Notes under the pieces: generated by a model | Told to the model about the DNA's origin: nothing | The model's input: the letters and a program-made list of their open reading frames with translations, nothing else | The model's database searches: none | NCBI RefSeq assembly: GCF_934190855.1 | Contig: NZ_CAKPTN010000086.1 | Span: 1 to 7,040 of the forward strand | Source: an uncultured Veillonella sp. | GTDB lineage: Bacteria > Bacillota > Negativicutes > Veillonellales > Veillonellaceae | Direction of reading: 5' to 3' | DNA length: 7,040 bases | Translations under genes and position numbers: made by a program | Shown here: positions 1 to 4,749 of the stretch, piece after piece | Layout: the number at the start of each line of letters is the position of its first letter | Numbering within the stretch: the first letter of the stretch is position 1

Positions 1-80
1 CGAACACAGTAGTTAAGCTCATAAACGCCGAAAGTACTTGGCTGGAGACGGCCTGGGAGGATAGGAAGCCGCTGATTAAC
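1..80 (+). rRNA. rrf: 5S rRNA, 3' portion (5' end outside window)
   Basis: The window opens inside a 5S rRNA gene. The universally conserved CGAAC...AGTTAAGCTC stretch (helix III/loop C) lies at 1-20. It is followed by GCCGAAAGTACTTGGCTGGAGAC (helix IV/loop E region; 27-49), the CCTGGGAGGATAGGA segment, and the closing GCCGCTGATT that would pair with the missing 5' end. About 35-40 nt of the 5' side are outside the window. The exact mature 3' end (about 75-80) cannot be fixed without that 5' strand. It is presumably the last gene of an rRNA operon lying to the left, as the strong terminator directly after it suggests. Confidence 0.95.
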
Positions 81-81
81 G

Positions 82-121
82 AAAAGAAAAAGGTCTACCT
101 GAAGGTAGACCTTTTTCTTTT
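82..121 (+). terminator. Symmetric intrinsic terminator after 5S rRNA
   Basis: Two perfectly complementary 18-nt arms (82-99 and 104-121) flank a TGAA loop. The GC-bearing core is AGGTCTACC/GGTAGACCT. The outer part is A-rich on the left and T-rich on the right, giving the U-tract. Because the outer arms are symmetric, the same hairpin also ends with a U-tract when read on the minus strand, so it can serve as a bidirectional terminator. It is the natural end of the rRNA operon. Confidence 0.93.
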
Positions 122-273
122 TGCTAGTCTTCGACTAGCTAACCCTACTAGAGCCGCCTCCAGCCAAGGTTGTAGAGGTTATATCTATGTAAGTGTCCGT
201 GTAAGACGGAGCTGGGAAAAGTAGGGCAGTAGAAGATGGAGGAGTGAAACGACGACAGATTCACTGCATCGCT

Positions 274-333
274 TTCTTCCGAACGTAAGATTTACCAAGC
301 TGCCTGGCAGCGCAGGGAAATCCACAGTGAGGA
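274..333 (+). repeat. 60-nt structured repeat, copy 1
   Basis: This copy is identical to copy 2 (396-455) at 55 of 60 positions, with no gaps. It folds on itself: TTCC/GGAA (277-280 with 331-334), then G281-A330 and A282-G329, which form a tandem sheared G-A step, then AC/GT (283-284 with 327-328). After an internal loop come GATTT/AAATC (289-293 with 318-322), CC/GG (295-296 with 315-316) and an apical GCTGC-CTG-GCAGC hairpin (299-311). Three of the five differences from copy 2 lie in the triloop, which argues for selection on structure. Confidence 0.85.
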
Positions 334-395
334 AGCAAGTAGGGCCACGGTATAAGTAATTAGACCTAAGCGACGCATGAGGCTCACACATCACC

Positions 396-455
396 TTCTT
401 CCGAACGTAAGATTTACCAAGCTGCGAAGCAGCGTAGGGCAATCCACAGTGAGGA
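396..455 (+). repeat. 60-nt structured repeat, copy 2
   Basis: This is the second copy of the unit at 274-333, its start displaced by 122 nt. The fold is the same: TCC/GGA (400-402 with 453-455), tandem G-A step, AC/GT, GATT/AATC, CC/GG, and an apical GCTGC-GAA-GCAGC hairpin (421-433). The triloop is GAA instead of CTG, and one base of the central helix is changed (C for A), which costs one pair. Directly downstream is GATAGGAAGCCGC (458-470), a 13-nt exact match to the 3' part of the 5S rRNA. Confidence 0.85.
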
Positions 456-499
456 TTGATAGGAAGCCGCGGCTAGTGGTAGGAGGTAATCTTACAAAA

Positions 500-531
500 C
501 GGTAACGCGGCACAACGTGCCAATGTTACCG
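500..531 (+). other. Stable hairpin in the candidate ncRNA
   Basis: CGGTAAC (500-506) pairs with GTTACCG (525-531), and GGCAC (509-513) pairs with GTGCC (517-521) over an AAC loop. An internal loop (GC/AAT) separates the two helices. There is no T-tract after it, so it is a structural hairpin and not a terminator. It lies just outside the possible long-range helix at 144-157/469-483. Confidence 0.6.
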
Positions 532-606
532 AACCGTAAACTAGTTGAGTTACTTTACAGATTTGTAATTAAAATTATGTCTAGCTCCGTTTAGAAACAC
601 ATAAAA

Positions 607-650
607 CCCCTATAAGCCATATTAATCTGCTTACAGGGCTTATTTTTATT
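607..650 (+). terminator. Probable terminator of the ncRNA locus
   Basis: Two overlapping pairings are possible. CCCTATAAGC (608-617) pairs with GCTTACAGGG (629-638) with one A-C mismatch. Alternatively ATAAGCC (612-618) pairs with GGCTTAT (637-643), which places the T-rich run TTTTTATT directly after the stem. Either gives a moderately stable hairpin with a U-rich tail on the plus strand. On the minus strand a weaker GGGGTTTT tail exists, so the orientation is likely but not certain. Confidence 0.55.
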
Positions 651-681
651 CAGATCAATTTAATACAAAATTAATTTATAT

Positions 682-709
682 ACAAAAAAAGAGCCGCCGA
701 AGCGACTCT
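682..709 (-). terminator. Intrinsic terminator of the molbindin gene
   Basis: Read on the minus strand, AGAGTCGC pairs with GCGGCTCT (one G-U pair) around a UUCG tetraloop closed by C-G, followed by a run of seven T. The stem occupies 690-709 and the T-run 684-690. It lies 7 bases after the stop codon of the gene at 717-926. Confidence 0.93.
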
Positions 710-716
710 AAATTTA

Positions 717-926
717 TTATTCTACACCAACCATTACGCTAGTGGATTTGATAACAGCAACAACTTCTTTGCCAACTGCTAAGCCTAATTCTTTTACAGA
801 TTGAACTGTAATGTCAGCTGTAAGAATGTTATCGTTACCTACATTGATCTTTACGATTGCGTTTACAGCACCTTCTTGAATTTCAACGATAGTACCTTTA
901 AGTTGGTTTCTTGCGCTTAATTTCAT
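717..926 (-). CDS. mop: Molybdenum-pterin/molybdate-binding protein (molbindin, TOBE domain)
   Basis: This 69-residue protein is the usual length of free-standing molbindins such as Mop of Clostridium pasteurianum. It consists of one TOBE/Mop domain. The signature SARNQLKG is at residues 4-11, the acidic/hydrophobic QEGAVNA at 17-23, the SVKELGL helix region at 43-49, and the ligand-site VIKSTSVM at 58-65, where the K60-S61-T62 stretch is typically part of the oxyanion site. Proteins of this family oligomerise and bind several molybdate or tungstate ions, so they are thought to store or buffer the metal for cofactor synthesis in the cytoplasm. The start is supported by AAGGAG (936-941) nine bases upstream. 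The gene is alone: no modABC transporter or moa/moe genes are in view. It lies between the tRNA terminator and its own terminator, so it probably has its own promoter in the AT-rich 945-985 stretch. The family is secure; the physiological role is inferred. Confidence 0.92.
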   Translation of the reverse strand: MKLSARNQLKGTIVEIQEGAVNAIVKINVGNDNILTADITVQSVKELGLAVGKEVVAVIKSTSVMVGVE

Positions 927-948
927 GATGTTAAACTCCTTTATAAAT

Positions 949-981
949 ATTATACAAAACTGTATTTATTATATCATTATA
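949..981 (-). promoter_or_regulatory. Possible promoter region of the molbindin gene
   Basis: On the minus strand this AT-rich stretch holds three exact TATAAT hexamers (976-981, 968-973, 949-954) between the tRNA terminator and the ribosome binding site. None has a convincing -35 at 16-18 bases, so which one is used cannot be decided by eye. A promoter is expected here because the upstream transcript ends at the terminator at 982-1015. Confidence 0.35.
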
Positions 982-1015
982 CAAAAAAATAACCGTGATG
1001 TATATTACATCACGG
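982..1015 (-). terminator. Intrinsic terminator of tRNA-Gly
   Basis: A perfect 10-bp inverted repeat, CCGTGATGTA/TACATCACGG (993-1002 and 1006-1015), has a 3-nt loop. On the minus strand it is followed by TTATTTTTTTG. It begins 12 bases after the CCA end of the tRNA, so it closes the tRNA transcript and separates it from the molbindin gene. Confidence 0.88.
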
Positions 1016-1026
1016 AATTTTATACA

Positions 1027-1100
1027 TGGAGCGGGCGAAGGGAATCGAACCCTCCTCTCAAGCTTGGGAAGCTCGCATTCTACCGATGAACTACGCCCGC
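1027..1100 (-). tRNA. tRNA-Gly (anticodon CCC), CCA end encoded
   Basis: Read on the minus strand, the acceptor arms GCGGGCG (1094-1100) and CGCCCGC (1031-1037) pair fully and are followed by discriminator T and an encoded CCA (1027-1029). The D arm contains GTTC...GGTAGAAT. The anticodon arm is CGAGC-TTCCCAA-GCTTG, placing CCC at 1066-1068, which reads GGG. The T arm is GAGGG-TTCGATT-CCCTT. The length of 74 with CCA is normal for a class I tRNA. It is a single gene with its own terminator, not part of a visible tRNA cluster. Confidence 0.96.
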
Positions 1101-1111
1101 ATGATGTATAT

Positions 1112-1138
1112 ATTGTATCATATAAACATTGATATGAA
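1112..1138 (-). promoter_or_regulatory. Possible promoter of tRNA-Gly
   Basis: On the minus strand TGATACAAT (1112-1120) is an extended -10 (TG-N-TACAAT) ending 12 bases before the tRNA 5' end, which places the start site about 5 bases upstream of the mature tRNA. The best -35 is the weak TTCATA (1133-1138) with a short 15-base spacer. Confidence 0.4.
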
Positions 1139-1201
1139 TAGATGATAAACTTTATAATATCAATTTTATATAGACTATATTAATGTATACATTATACTGC
1201 A

Positions 1202-1231
1202 TTGATTATTTTCGAAATATTATGTTATCAT
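1202..1231 (+). promoter_or_regulatory. Probable promoter of the nhaA pair
   Basis: TTGATT (1202-1207) and TATCAT (1226-1231) are 18 bases apart, and the -10 is extended by TG (1223-1224). The predicted start near 1238 gives a leader of about 54 bases. That leader contains a small TATACG/CGTATA stem-loop (1246-1251 with 1259-1264) before the ribosome binding site. The leader is too short and too AT-rich to hold a recognisable riboswitch. Confidence 0.45.
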
Positions 1232-1291
1232 TAATATATAAAGATTATACGTACTTTTCGTATATTAAATAATAGAATAGAGGGGTGCTTA

Positions 1292-2449
1292 ATGAACTTT
1301 ATAAAAGCATTTTTCCAATCAGAGTCTGCAGGGGGGATATCACTCCTGTCTGCGGCCATTTTAGGTGTGCTCGTTGCTAATTCACCAATAGCAGATCAGT
1401 ACTTTGCGTTTATGCAAATACATTTCGGTCCTATGACTATATTAGAATGGGTAAATGATGCATTAATGGCGTTATTCTTCCTATATGTTGGTATAGAGAT
1501 TAAGAAGGAAATGATCTCGGGTGAGCTAGATACTAAGGCAAAGCGTGTACTTCCTGTGTTAGCTGCATTTGCAGGTGTTATTACTCCAGCTATAGTATAT
1601 TACTTTGCTGCTGGGTATATGCCAGAATTTAGACATGGTTGGGGGATTCCAACTGCTACAGATATCGCATTTGCTATAGGCGTTATTACAATGCTTGGTA
1701 ATATGGTATCTGCAGCAATGAAAGCCTTCTTAGCTGCCTTAGCTGTTATTGACGATTTAATTGCCATAGTGGTTATTGCTCTCTTTTATGGAGCCGGTGT
1801 TAACTTTGTGGATTTAATTGCCGCAGCTGCGGTAACAGGTTTATTGGTTTATACTAATAAACAAGGCTATTTACGACCATTGCCATATTGTGTACTTGGT
1901 CTAGTTCTTTGGTATCTTGTTTTGAAATCTGGTGTTCATGCTACTATTGCTGGTGTTGTACTAGCCATGACGATTCCTTTTAAAGGTAAAGTTTTGGATA
2001 AAGTGGTATATCCAATGGAAGAATGGGCTCATGCCTTGAAAAATTGGGTAAACTTCTTTATTATTCCACTATTTAGTTTCTTGAATGCTGGTGTATCTTT
2101 TGCTGATTTCTCTCTGGAAAACTTATTCCATCCTGTAATCATAGGTGTTTCATTAGGTTTAATTTTAGGTAAGCAATTAGGCATATTCTCTGCCGTGTAT
2201 ATTTTGGTTCAATCTAAAGCAATTAAGATGCCAACTAATACGACATGGCCTGAGATTTATGGTACAGCTATTCTATGTGGTATCGGCTTTACTATGAGTC
2301 TCTTTGTTGCCACATTGGCTTTCCCACCGGGTATAACTCAAGAAATGGCTAAGGTAGGTATCTTTATAGGTTCTATTGTAGCTGGTTTACTGGGATCGGT
2401 AGTTCTAATTTTAGCTTACCAAATACGCAAGATGCGTGGTAAAATTTAA
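1292..2449 (+). CDS. nhaA: Na+/H+ antiporter NhaA (first of two tandem copies)
   Basis: NhaA is an inner-membrane electrogenic antiporter that exports one Na+ (or Li+) for two H+, setting sodium tolerance and cytoplasmic pH at alkaline pH. The 385 residues match the family length (E. coli 388), with about 12 hydrophobic segments and no signal peptide. Key residues are present: the ND motif before TM2 (N55-D56), TATD with D124 in the unwound TM4, the ion-binding pair D154-D155 in LAVIDDL, the LKSGVHAT loop (211-218, equivalent to the E. coli H225 region), K294 in ILGKQLG (equivalent to K300), and the CGIGFTMS signature (329-336). The start at 1292 has AGGGG at 1281-1285, six bases upstream. 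The stop lies 36 bases before the second nhaA, so the two are very likely co-transcribed. An active antiporter is expected; transport properties cannot be read from sequence. Confidence 0.96.
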   Translation: MNFIKAFFQSESAGGISLLSAAILGVLVANSPIADQYFAFMQIHFGPMTILEWVNDALMALFFLYVGIEIKKEMISGELDTKAKRVLPVLAAFAGVITPAIVYYFAAGYMPEFRHGWGIPTATDIAFAIGVITMLGNMVSAAMKAFLAALAVIDDLIAIVVIALFYGAGVNFVDLIAAAAVTGLLVYTNKQGYLRPLPYCVLGLVLWYLVLKSGVHATIAGVVLAMTIPFKGKVLDKVVYPMEEWAHALKNWVNFFIIPLFSFLNAGVSFADFSLENLFHPVIIGVSLGLILGKQLGIFSAVYILVQSKAIKMPTNTTWPEIYGTAILCGIGFTMSLFVATLAFPPGITQEMAKVGIFIGSIVAGLLGSVVLILAYQIRKMRGKI

Positions 2450-2485
2450 TAAGGTAATCTTTTTGAAAGTATAGAAAGGATTCAA

Positions 2486-3658
2486 ATGGAACGCATATTT
2501 GTATTCTTACGTTCTCCAGGTGCAGCTACGTCTGTATTACTAGGAGCAACAGTACTCGCTTTAATTTTAGCGAATTCTCCATCATCTGAACAATACTTCC
2601 AGATTGTTAATCACCATATCGGTAATTTAACAATTCTTGAATGGGTTAATGATGCTTTGATGGCAATATTCTTCCTTTTTGTGGGGCTCGAAGTAAAGCG
2701 TGAGTTAGTAGCAGGTGAGCTTAATACGAATGCTAAGCGCGTAATGCCTGGTATTGCTGCTTTGTTTGGGGTTCTTACACCAGCTTTAATCTATTACTTA
2801 ATTGCAGGTTCTAATCCTGAATATATTCATGGGTGGGCTATACCGACAGCTACAGATATTGCATTCTCTATTGGTATTATCTCTGCATTAGGTTCTCGAG
2901 TACCAAACTCGATGAAGGTATTTTTAACGGCCCTCGCTGTTATTGATGATTTAATGGCTATTATCGTAATTGCCATTTTCTATGCTGCAAGCATACAAAC
3001 ATTCTATTTAGGTGCCGCTGCGGTTGTGGTAGGTGCGTTAATTTACTGTAATAAGCAAGGCTATGTAAGACCTTTACCATATATCATTTTAGGTTTTATC
3101 CTTTGGTATTGTGTATTAAAATCTGGTCTACATGCTACCATGGCTGGTGTAATCTTAGCTATGACAATTCCCGAAAAAGGTAAGTGTGGACGTAAATACG
3201 TTCGTCCAATGCAACATTGGGAACATCTACTATCCAACTGGGTTAGCTTCCTAATCGTACCAATTTTTGCGTTCTTCAACGCTGGTGTAGATTTACGTAA
3301 TGTAACCATTAGTGACTTATCACATCCAGTAGTACTTGGTGTAGCCTTAGGTCTCATTGTTGGTAAACAACTTGGTATTTTCGGCGCCGTATTTGCTATG
3401 GTAAAATGTGGTCTCGTACCAATGCCAACAGAAGCAAATTGGAAACATGTATATGGTACTGCTATTGTATGTGGTATCGGTTTCACAATGAGTATCTTCG
3501 TATCGATTTTGGCCTTTGATCCAGGACATGCTCAAGAAATGGCTAAAGGTGGCGTAATTTTAGGCTCCTTAATCTCTGCAGTGTTGGGCTATGTATTCTT
3601 ACGAATTGTTGGTGCAAATCGTAAAGAATGTCATATTGGTGTATATCATAACTGTTAA
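2486..3658 (+). CDS. nhaA: Na+/H+ antiporter NhaA (second tandem copy)
   Basis: This is a second complete NhaA of 390 residues. It aligns to the upstream copy without gaps through residue 380, with about 57% identity by hand count. All key positions fall at the same numbers: D56, D124, D154-D155, K294, plus LKSGLHAT (211-218) and CGIGFTMSIFVS (329-340). Both therefore appear catalytically competent. The pair arose by duplication but diverged long ago. The differences cluster at the N-terminus, around residues 231-250 (cytoplasmic loop) and at 271-279 and 305-320. The C-terminus is extended relative to copy 1 and ends in a short Cys/His-containing tail, CHIGVYHNC. The start at 2486 has AAGGA (2476-2480) five bases upstream. 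A division of labour (different pH optimum or ion preference) is possible but is inference only. Confidence 0.95.
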   Translation: MERIFVFLRSPGAATSVLLGATVLALILANSPSSEQYFQIVNHHIGNLTILEWVNDALMAIFFLFVGLEVKRELVAGELNTNAKRVMPGIAALFGVLTPALIYYLIAGSNPEYIHGWAIPTATDIAFSIGIISALGSRVPNSMKVFLTALAVIDDLMAIIVIAIFYAASIQTFYLGAAAVVVGALIYCNKQGYVRPLPYIILGFILWYCVLKSGLHATMAGVILAMTIPEKGKCGRKYVRPMQHWEHLLSNWVSFLIVPIFAFFNAGVDLRNVTISDLSHPVVLGVALGLIVGKQLGIFGAVFAMVKCGLVPMPTEANWKHVYGTAIVCGIGFTMSIFVSILAFDPGHAQEMAKGGVILGSLISAVLGYVFLRIVGANRKECHIGVYHNC

Positions 3659-3675
3659 AACTTAATAAATGTACT

Positions 3676-3761
3676 AAATCTCCATTGTAATCTAAATAGA
3701 ATTTCAAATTTAGAAGAATAATTCTAAATGAAAATTTTATCAGTATGCAGTGGAGATTTTT
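3676..3761 (+). terminator. Long compound terminator after the nhaA pair
   Basis: The outer stem AAATCTCCATTG (3676-3687) pairs with CAGTGGAGATTT (3748-3759) through 12 pairs including one G-U, and ends in a run of five T. Inside it a second stem, ATTTAGAA/TTCTAAAT (3708-3715 with 3722-3729), folds over a 6-nt loop. The stems make an unusually long hairpin of about 85 nt, starting 17 bases after the nhaA stop. Confidence 0.8.
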
Positions 3762-3914
3762 CATTGATACTCTATATTCTTATGATATATATGTAATACA
3801 CCCTATACGATCTTTATTAATAGCTTAATATATATGCATTTTTGATATTGATAGAGAATATATGGTTTATAGATTATTTAAAACTATATAGTATACTACT
3901 TATTGTAAGGTGAG
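3762..3914 (+). promoter_or_regulatory. AT-rich spacer with possible promoter of the 3D-domain gene
   Basis: No gene is visible in this AT-rich spacer. The best -10 is TATACT (3892-3897), five of six consensus bases, which would give a short leader of about 17 bases carrying only the ribosome binding site. Its -35 (TATAGA, 3868-3873, 18 bases away) is poor. A second option is TTGATA (3842-3847) with a weak, TG-preceded TTTATA (3866-3871). The choice is open. Confidence 0.35.
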
Positions 3915-3920
3915 GTGTAT

Positions 3921-4526
3921 ATGGTAAAGAAAATAATTATTGCATGTACACTTGTTTGTATGACTGCTATGGTATCTTCGGATGTATTGGCAAAAACTAT
4001 TGAACGTGGACAACGGGGGCATCATGTTAGTAAGGTGCAGACCATGTTAAAGCATCAAGGTTTTTTGCATGATTCTGTAGATGGAATTTATGGGCATAAT
4101 ACAGAGCAAGCTGTACGAAAATTTCAAAAGTCTAAAGGCTTAGCTGTAGATGGTCGTGTTGGACCTGCTACAATGGGCGCTTTAGAGAAGATGGAAAACC
4201 GTAAGGGCGGTCAAAGTGCTAAAAATAGTAATGGTGCGCCTAGTAAATATTCTAAGGTATTAACGGTGGAGGCTACAGCTTATTCATCTCAAGATCCTGG
4301 CAATGGAAATTATACGGCTACGGGCAGTCGCTTGAAAAAGGGCATTGTATCTGTAGATCCTAGACTGATTCCATTGGGCACAAAGCTATACGTTGAGGGC
4401 TATGGCTATGCCGTAGCTGACGATGTAGGTGGCGCTATTAAAGGCCATCGTATCGACTTGGCATATGACTCTCGCTCTGAAGCATTGCAGTTTGGTCGTC
4501 AAACTGTAAAGGTATACGTCTTATAA
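3921..4526 (+). CDS. Secreted peptidoglycan-binding protein with C-terminal 3D domain
   Basis: This 201-residue protein is predicted to act on or bind the cell wall. Residues 1-24 form a signal peptide (basic MVKK, hydrophobic core, cleavage after VLA). Residues about 27-90 form a PG_binding_1 domain (RGQRGHHVSKVQTML, VDGIYGHNTEQAVRKFQ and LAVDGRVGPATMGAL). A Ser/Asn/Gly-rich linker (about 94-110) leads to a 3D domain (about 113-201), named for its conserved aspartates. These are visible at D146 (SVDPRLIPLG), D168 (ADDVGGAIKG) and D179 (RIDL), with D183 after. The 3D domain shares the double-psi barrel of MltA-type lytic transglycosylases and occurs in Bacillus YabE and YocH, so a wall-lytic role is plausible but not shown. 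The ATG at 3921 is preferred, with GGTGAGG at 3909-3915. A GTG at 3915 in the same frame would start inside that site. The gene is flanked by terminators and so is monocistronic. Confidence 0.9.
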   Translation: MVKKIIIACTLVCMTAMVSSDVLAKTIERGQRGHHVSKVQTMLKHQGFLHDSVDGIYGHNTEQAVRKFQKSKGLAVDGRVGPATMGALEKMENRKGGQSAKNSNGAPSKYSKVLTVEATAYSSQDPGNGNYTATGSRLKKGIVSVDPRLIPLGTKLYVEGYGYAVADDVGGAIKGHRIDLAYDSRSEALQFGRQTVKVYVL

Positions 4527-4528
4527 TC

Positions 4529-4608
4529 AAAACTCTCTAGTATATAATTCTTAGATTGGTTTTATTGACTTGTCTCAAGAAATGTAGGTACTAGAGAGTT
4601 TTTTCTTT
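4529..4608 (+). terminator. Compound terminator after the 3D-domain gene
   Basis: A perfect 14-bp outer stem, AAAACTCTCTAGTA (4529-4542) with TACTAGAGAGTTTT (4589-4602), ends in a T-run (TTTTTTCTTTT). The 46-nt interior holds a smaller helix, TTCTT/AAGAA plus AGA/TCT (4548-4555 with 4573-4581). It starts three bases after the stop codon and has the same two-tier layout as the terminator after the nhaA pair. Confidence 0.88.
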
Positions 4609-4611
4609 TAC

Positions 4612-4647
4612 CCGAATTATGATGTAATCGAAAGCTCGAATATTCGG
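4612..4647 (+). promoter_or_regulatory. Candidate PurR operator: inverted pair of PurBoxes
   Basis: CCGAATTAT (4612-4620) and AATATTCGG (4639-4647) are near-mirror copies separated by 18 bases. This matches the known Bacillus subtilis arrangement of two inverted PurBoxes (CCGAAC-type core followed by A/T) bound by PurR. The right box is part of a perfect palindrome, CGAATATTCG (4637-4646), that overlaps the position of the -35. Binding would block the purR promoter. This implies autoregulation responsive to PRPP; it is inferred from the pattern and the adjacent gene. Confidence 0.65.
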
Positions 4648-4653
4648 AGATTA

Positions 4654-4662
4654 TGGTATAAT
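4654..4662 (+). promoter_or_regulatory. Promoter -10 of purR (extended)
   Basis: TGGTATAAT is a perfect extended -10 (TG-N-TATAAT). No good -35 lies upstream (GCTCGA/CTCGAA at 4634-4640), as is common for extended -10 promoters. The start site would be near 4669, giving a leader of about 80 bases to the preferred purR start. The operator covers the upstream part. Confidence 0.65.
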
Positions 4663-4749
4663 AAATAATAGATATATATAAGGATAACTCATCATTTTTT
4701 ATAAATGAATGTAATTAGTAGTTATATGATAAATGGTAAAGGAAAGTCT

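Larger units (their letters stand above)
123..650 (+). ncRNA. Candidate structured non-coding RNA locus, unrecognised family
   Basis: About 590 bases between the 5S terminator and the next gene carry no convincing protein gene but much RNA-like structure. Elements in order: hairpin GCTAGTC-TTC-GACTAGC (123-139); a possible long-range helix pairing 144-157 with 469-483 (CCTA/TAGG, CTA/TAG and GCCGC/GCGGC, separated by bulges); hairpin TCCGT/ACGGA (196-210); two-step hairpin GATG+AGTGAA/TTCACT+CATC (235-270); two 60-nt repeat units that each fold (274-333, 396-455); a GC-containing hairpin (500-531); and a terminator-like hairpin at 608-647. Local GC is clearly higher than in the flanking spacers, typical of structured RNA in an AT-rich genome. 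I see no tmRNA, RNase P, SRP or known riboswitch core. The strand is inferred from the terminator-like end. The 5' end and promoter are not visible: expression would need readthrough of the terminator at 82-121 or an internal start. A decayed rRNA-operon tail is the main alternative. Confidence 0.5.

Noticed and set aside
185..442. 85-codon open frame on the minus strand across the repeat region
   Set aside because: It runs through both structured repeats, so it contains the same peptide twice by RNA repetition. Its composition is not protein-like, and the region is better explained as RNA.
274..455. CRISPR array from the repeated 60-nt units
   Set aside because: There are only two copies, they are longer than CRISPR repeats, the intervening 62 nt is itself structured, and no cas gene is present.
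123..650. tmRNA, RNase P RNA, SRP RNA or a cobalamin/c-di-GMP-type riboswitch
   Set aside because: Short resemblances such as GGGAAATCC or CAGTGA exist, but the conserved cores (GAGGAAAGTCC, the tRNA-like CCA end, the GGAAGCAGC SRP loop, riboswitch boxes) are absent, and no downstream plus-strand gene follows closely.
1238..1291. Li+/Na+-type riboswitch (nhaA-I or nhaA-II motif) in the nhaA leader
   Set aside because: The leader is about 54 nt and AT-rich, with only one 6-bp stem. No conserved core that I could recognise is present.
3061..3535. Two minus-strand open frames of 141 and 62 codons
   Set aside because: They lie wholly inside nhaA copy 2, whose protein is clearly conserved. They have no family features.
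3543..3764. 73-codon minus-strand frame spanning the nhaA end and terminator
   Set aside because: It overlaps the coding end and the terminator hairpin, has no clear ribosome binding site and has low-complexity composition.
4705..4749. 15-residue N-terminal extension of PurR from the ATG at 4705
   Set aside because: There is no well-spaced ribosome binding site, whereas the ATG at 4750 has one and fits the family N-terminus.
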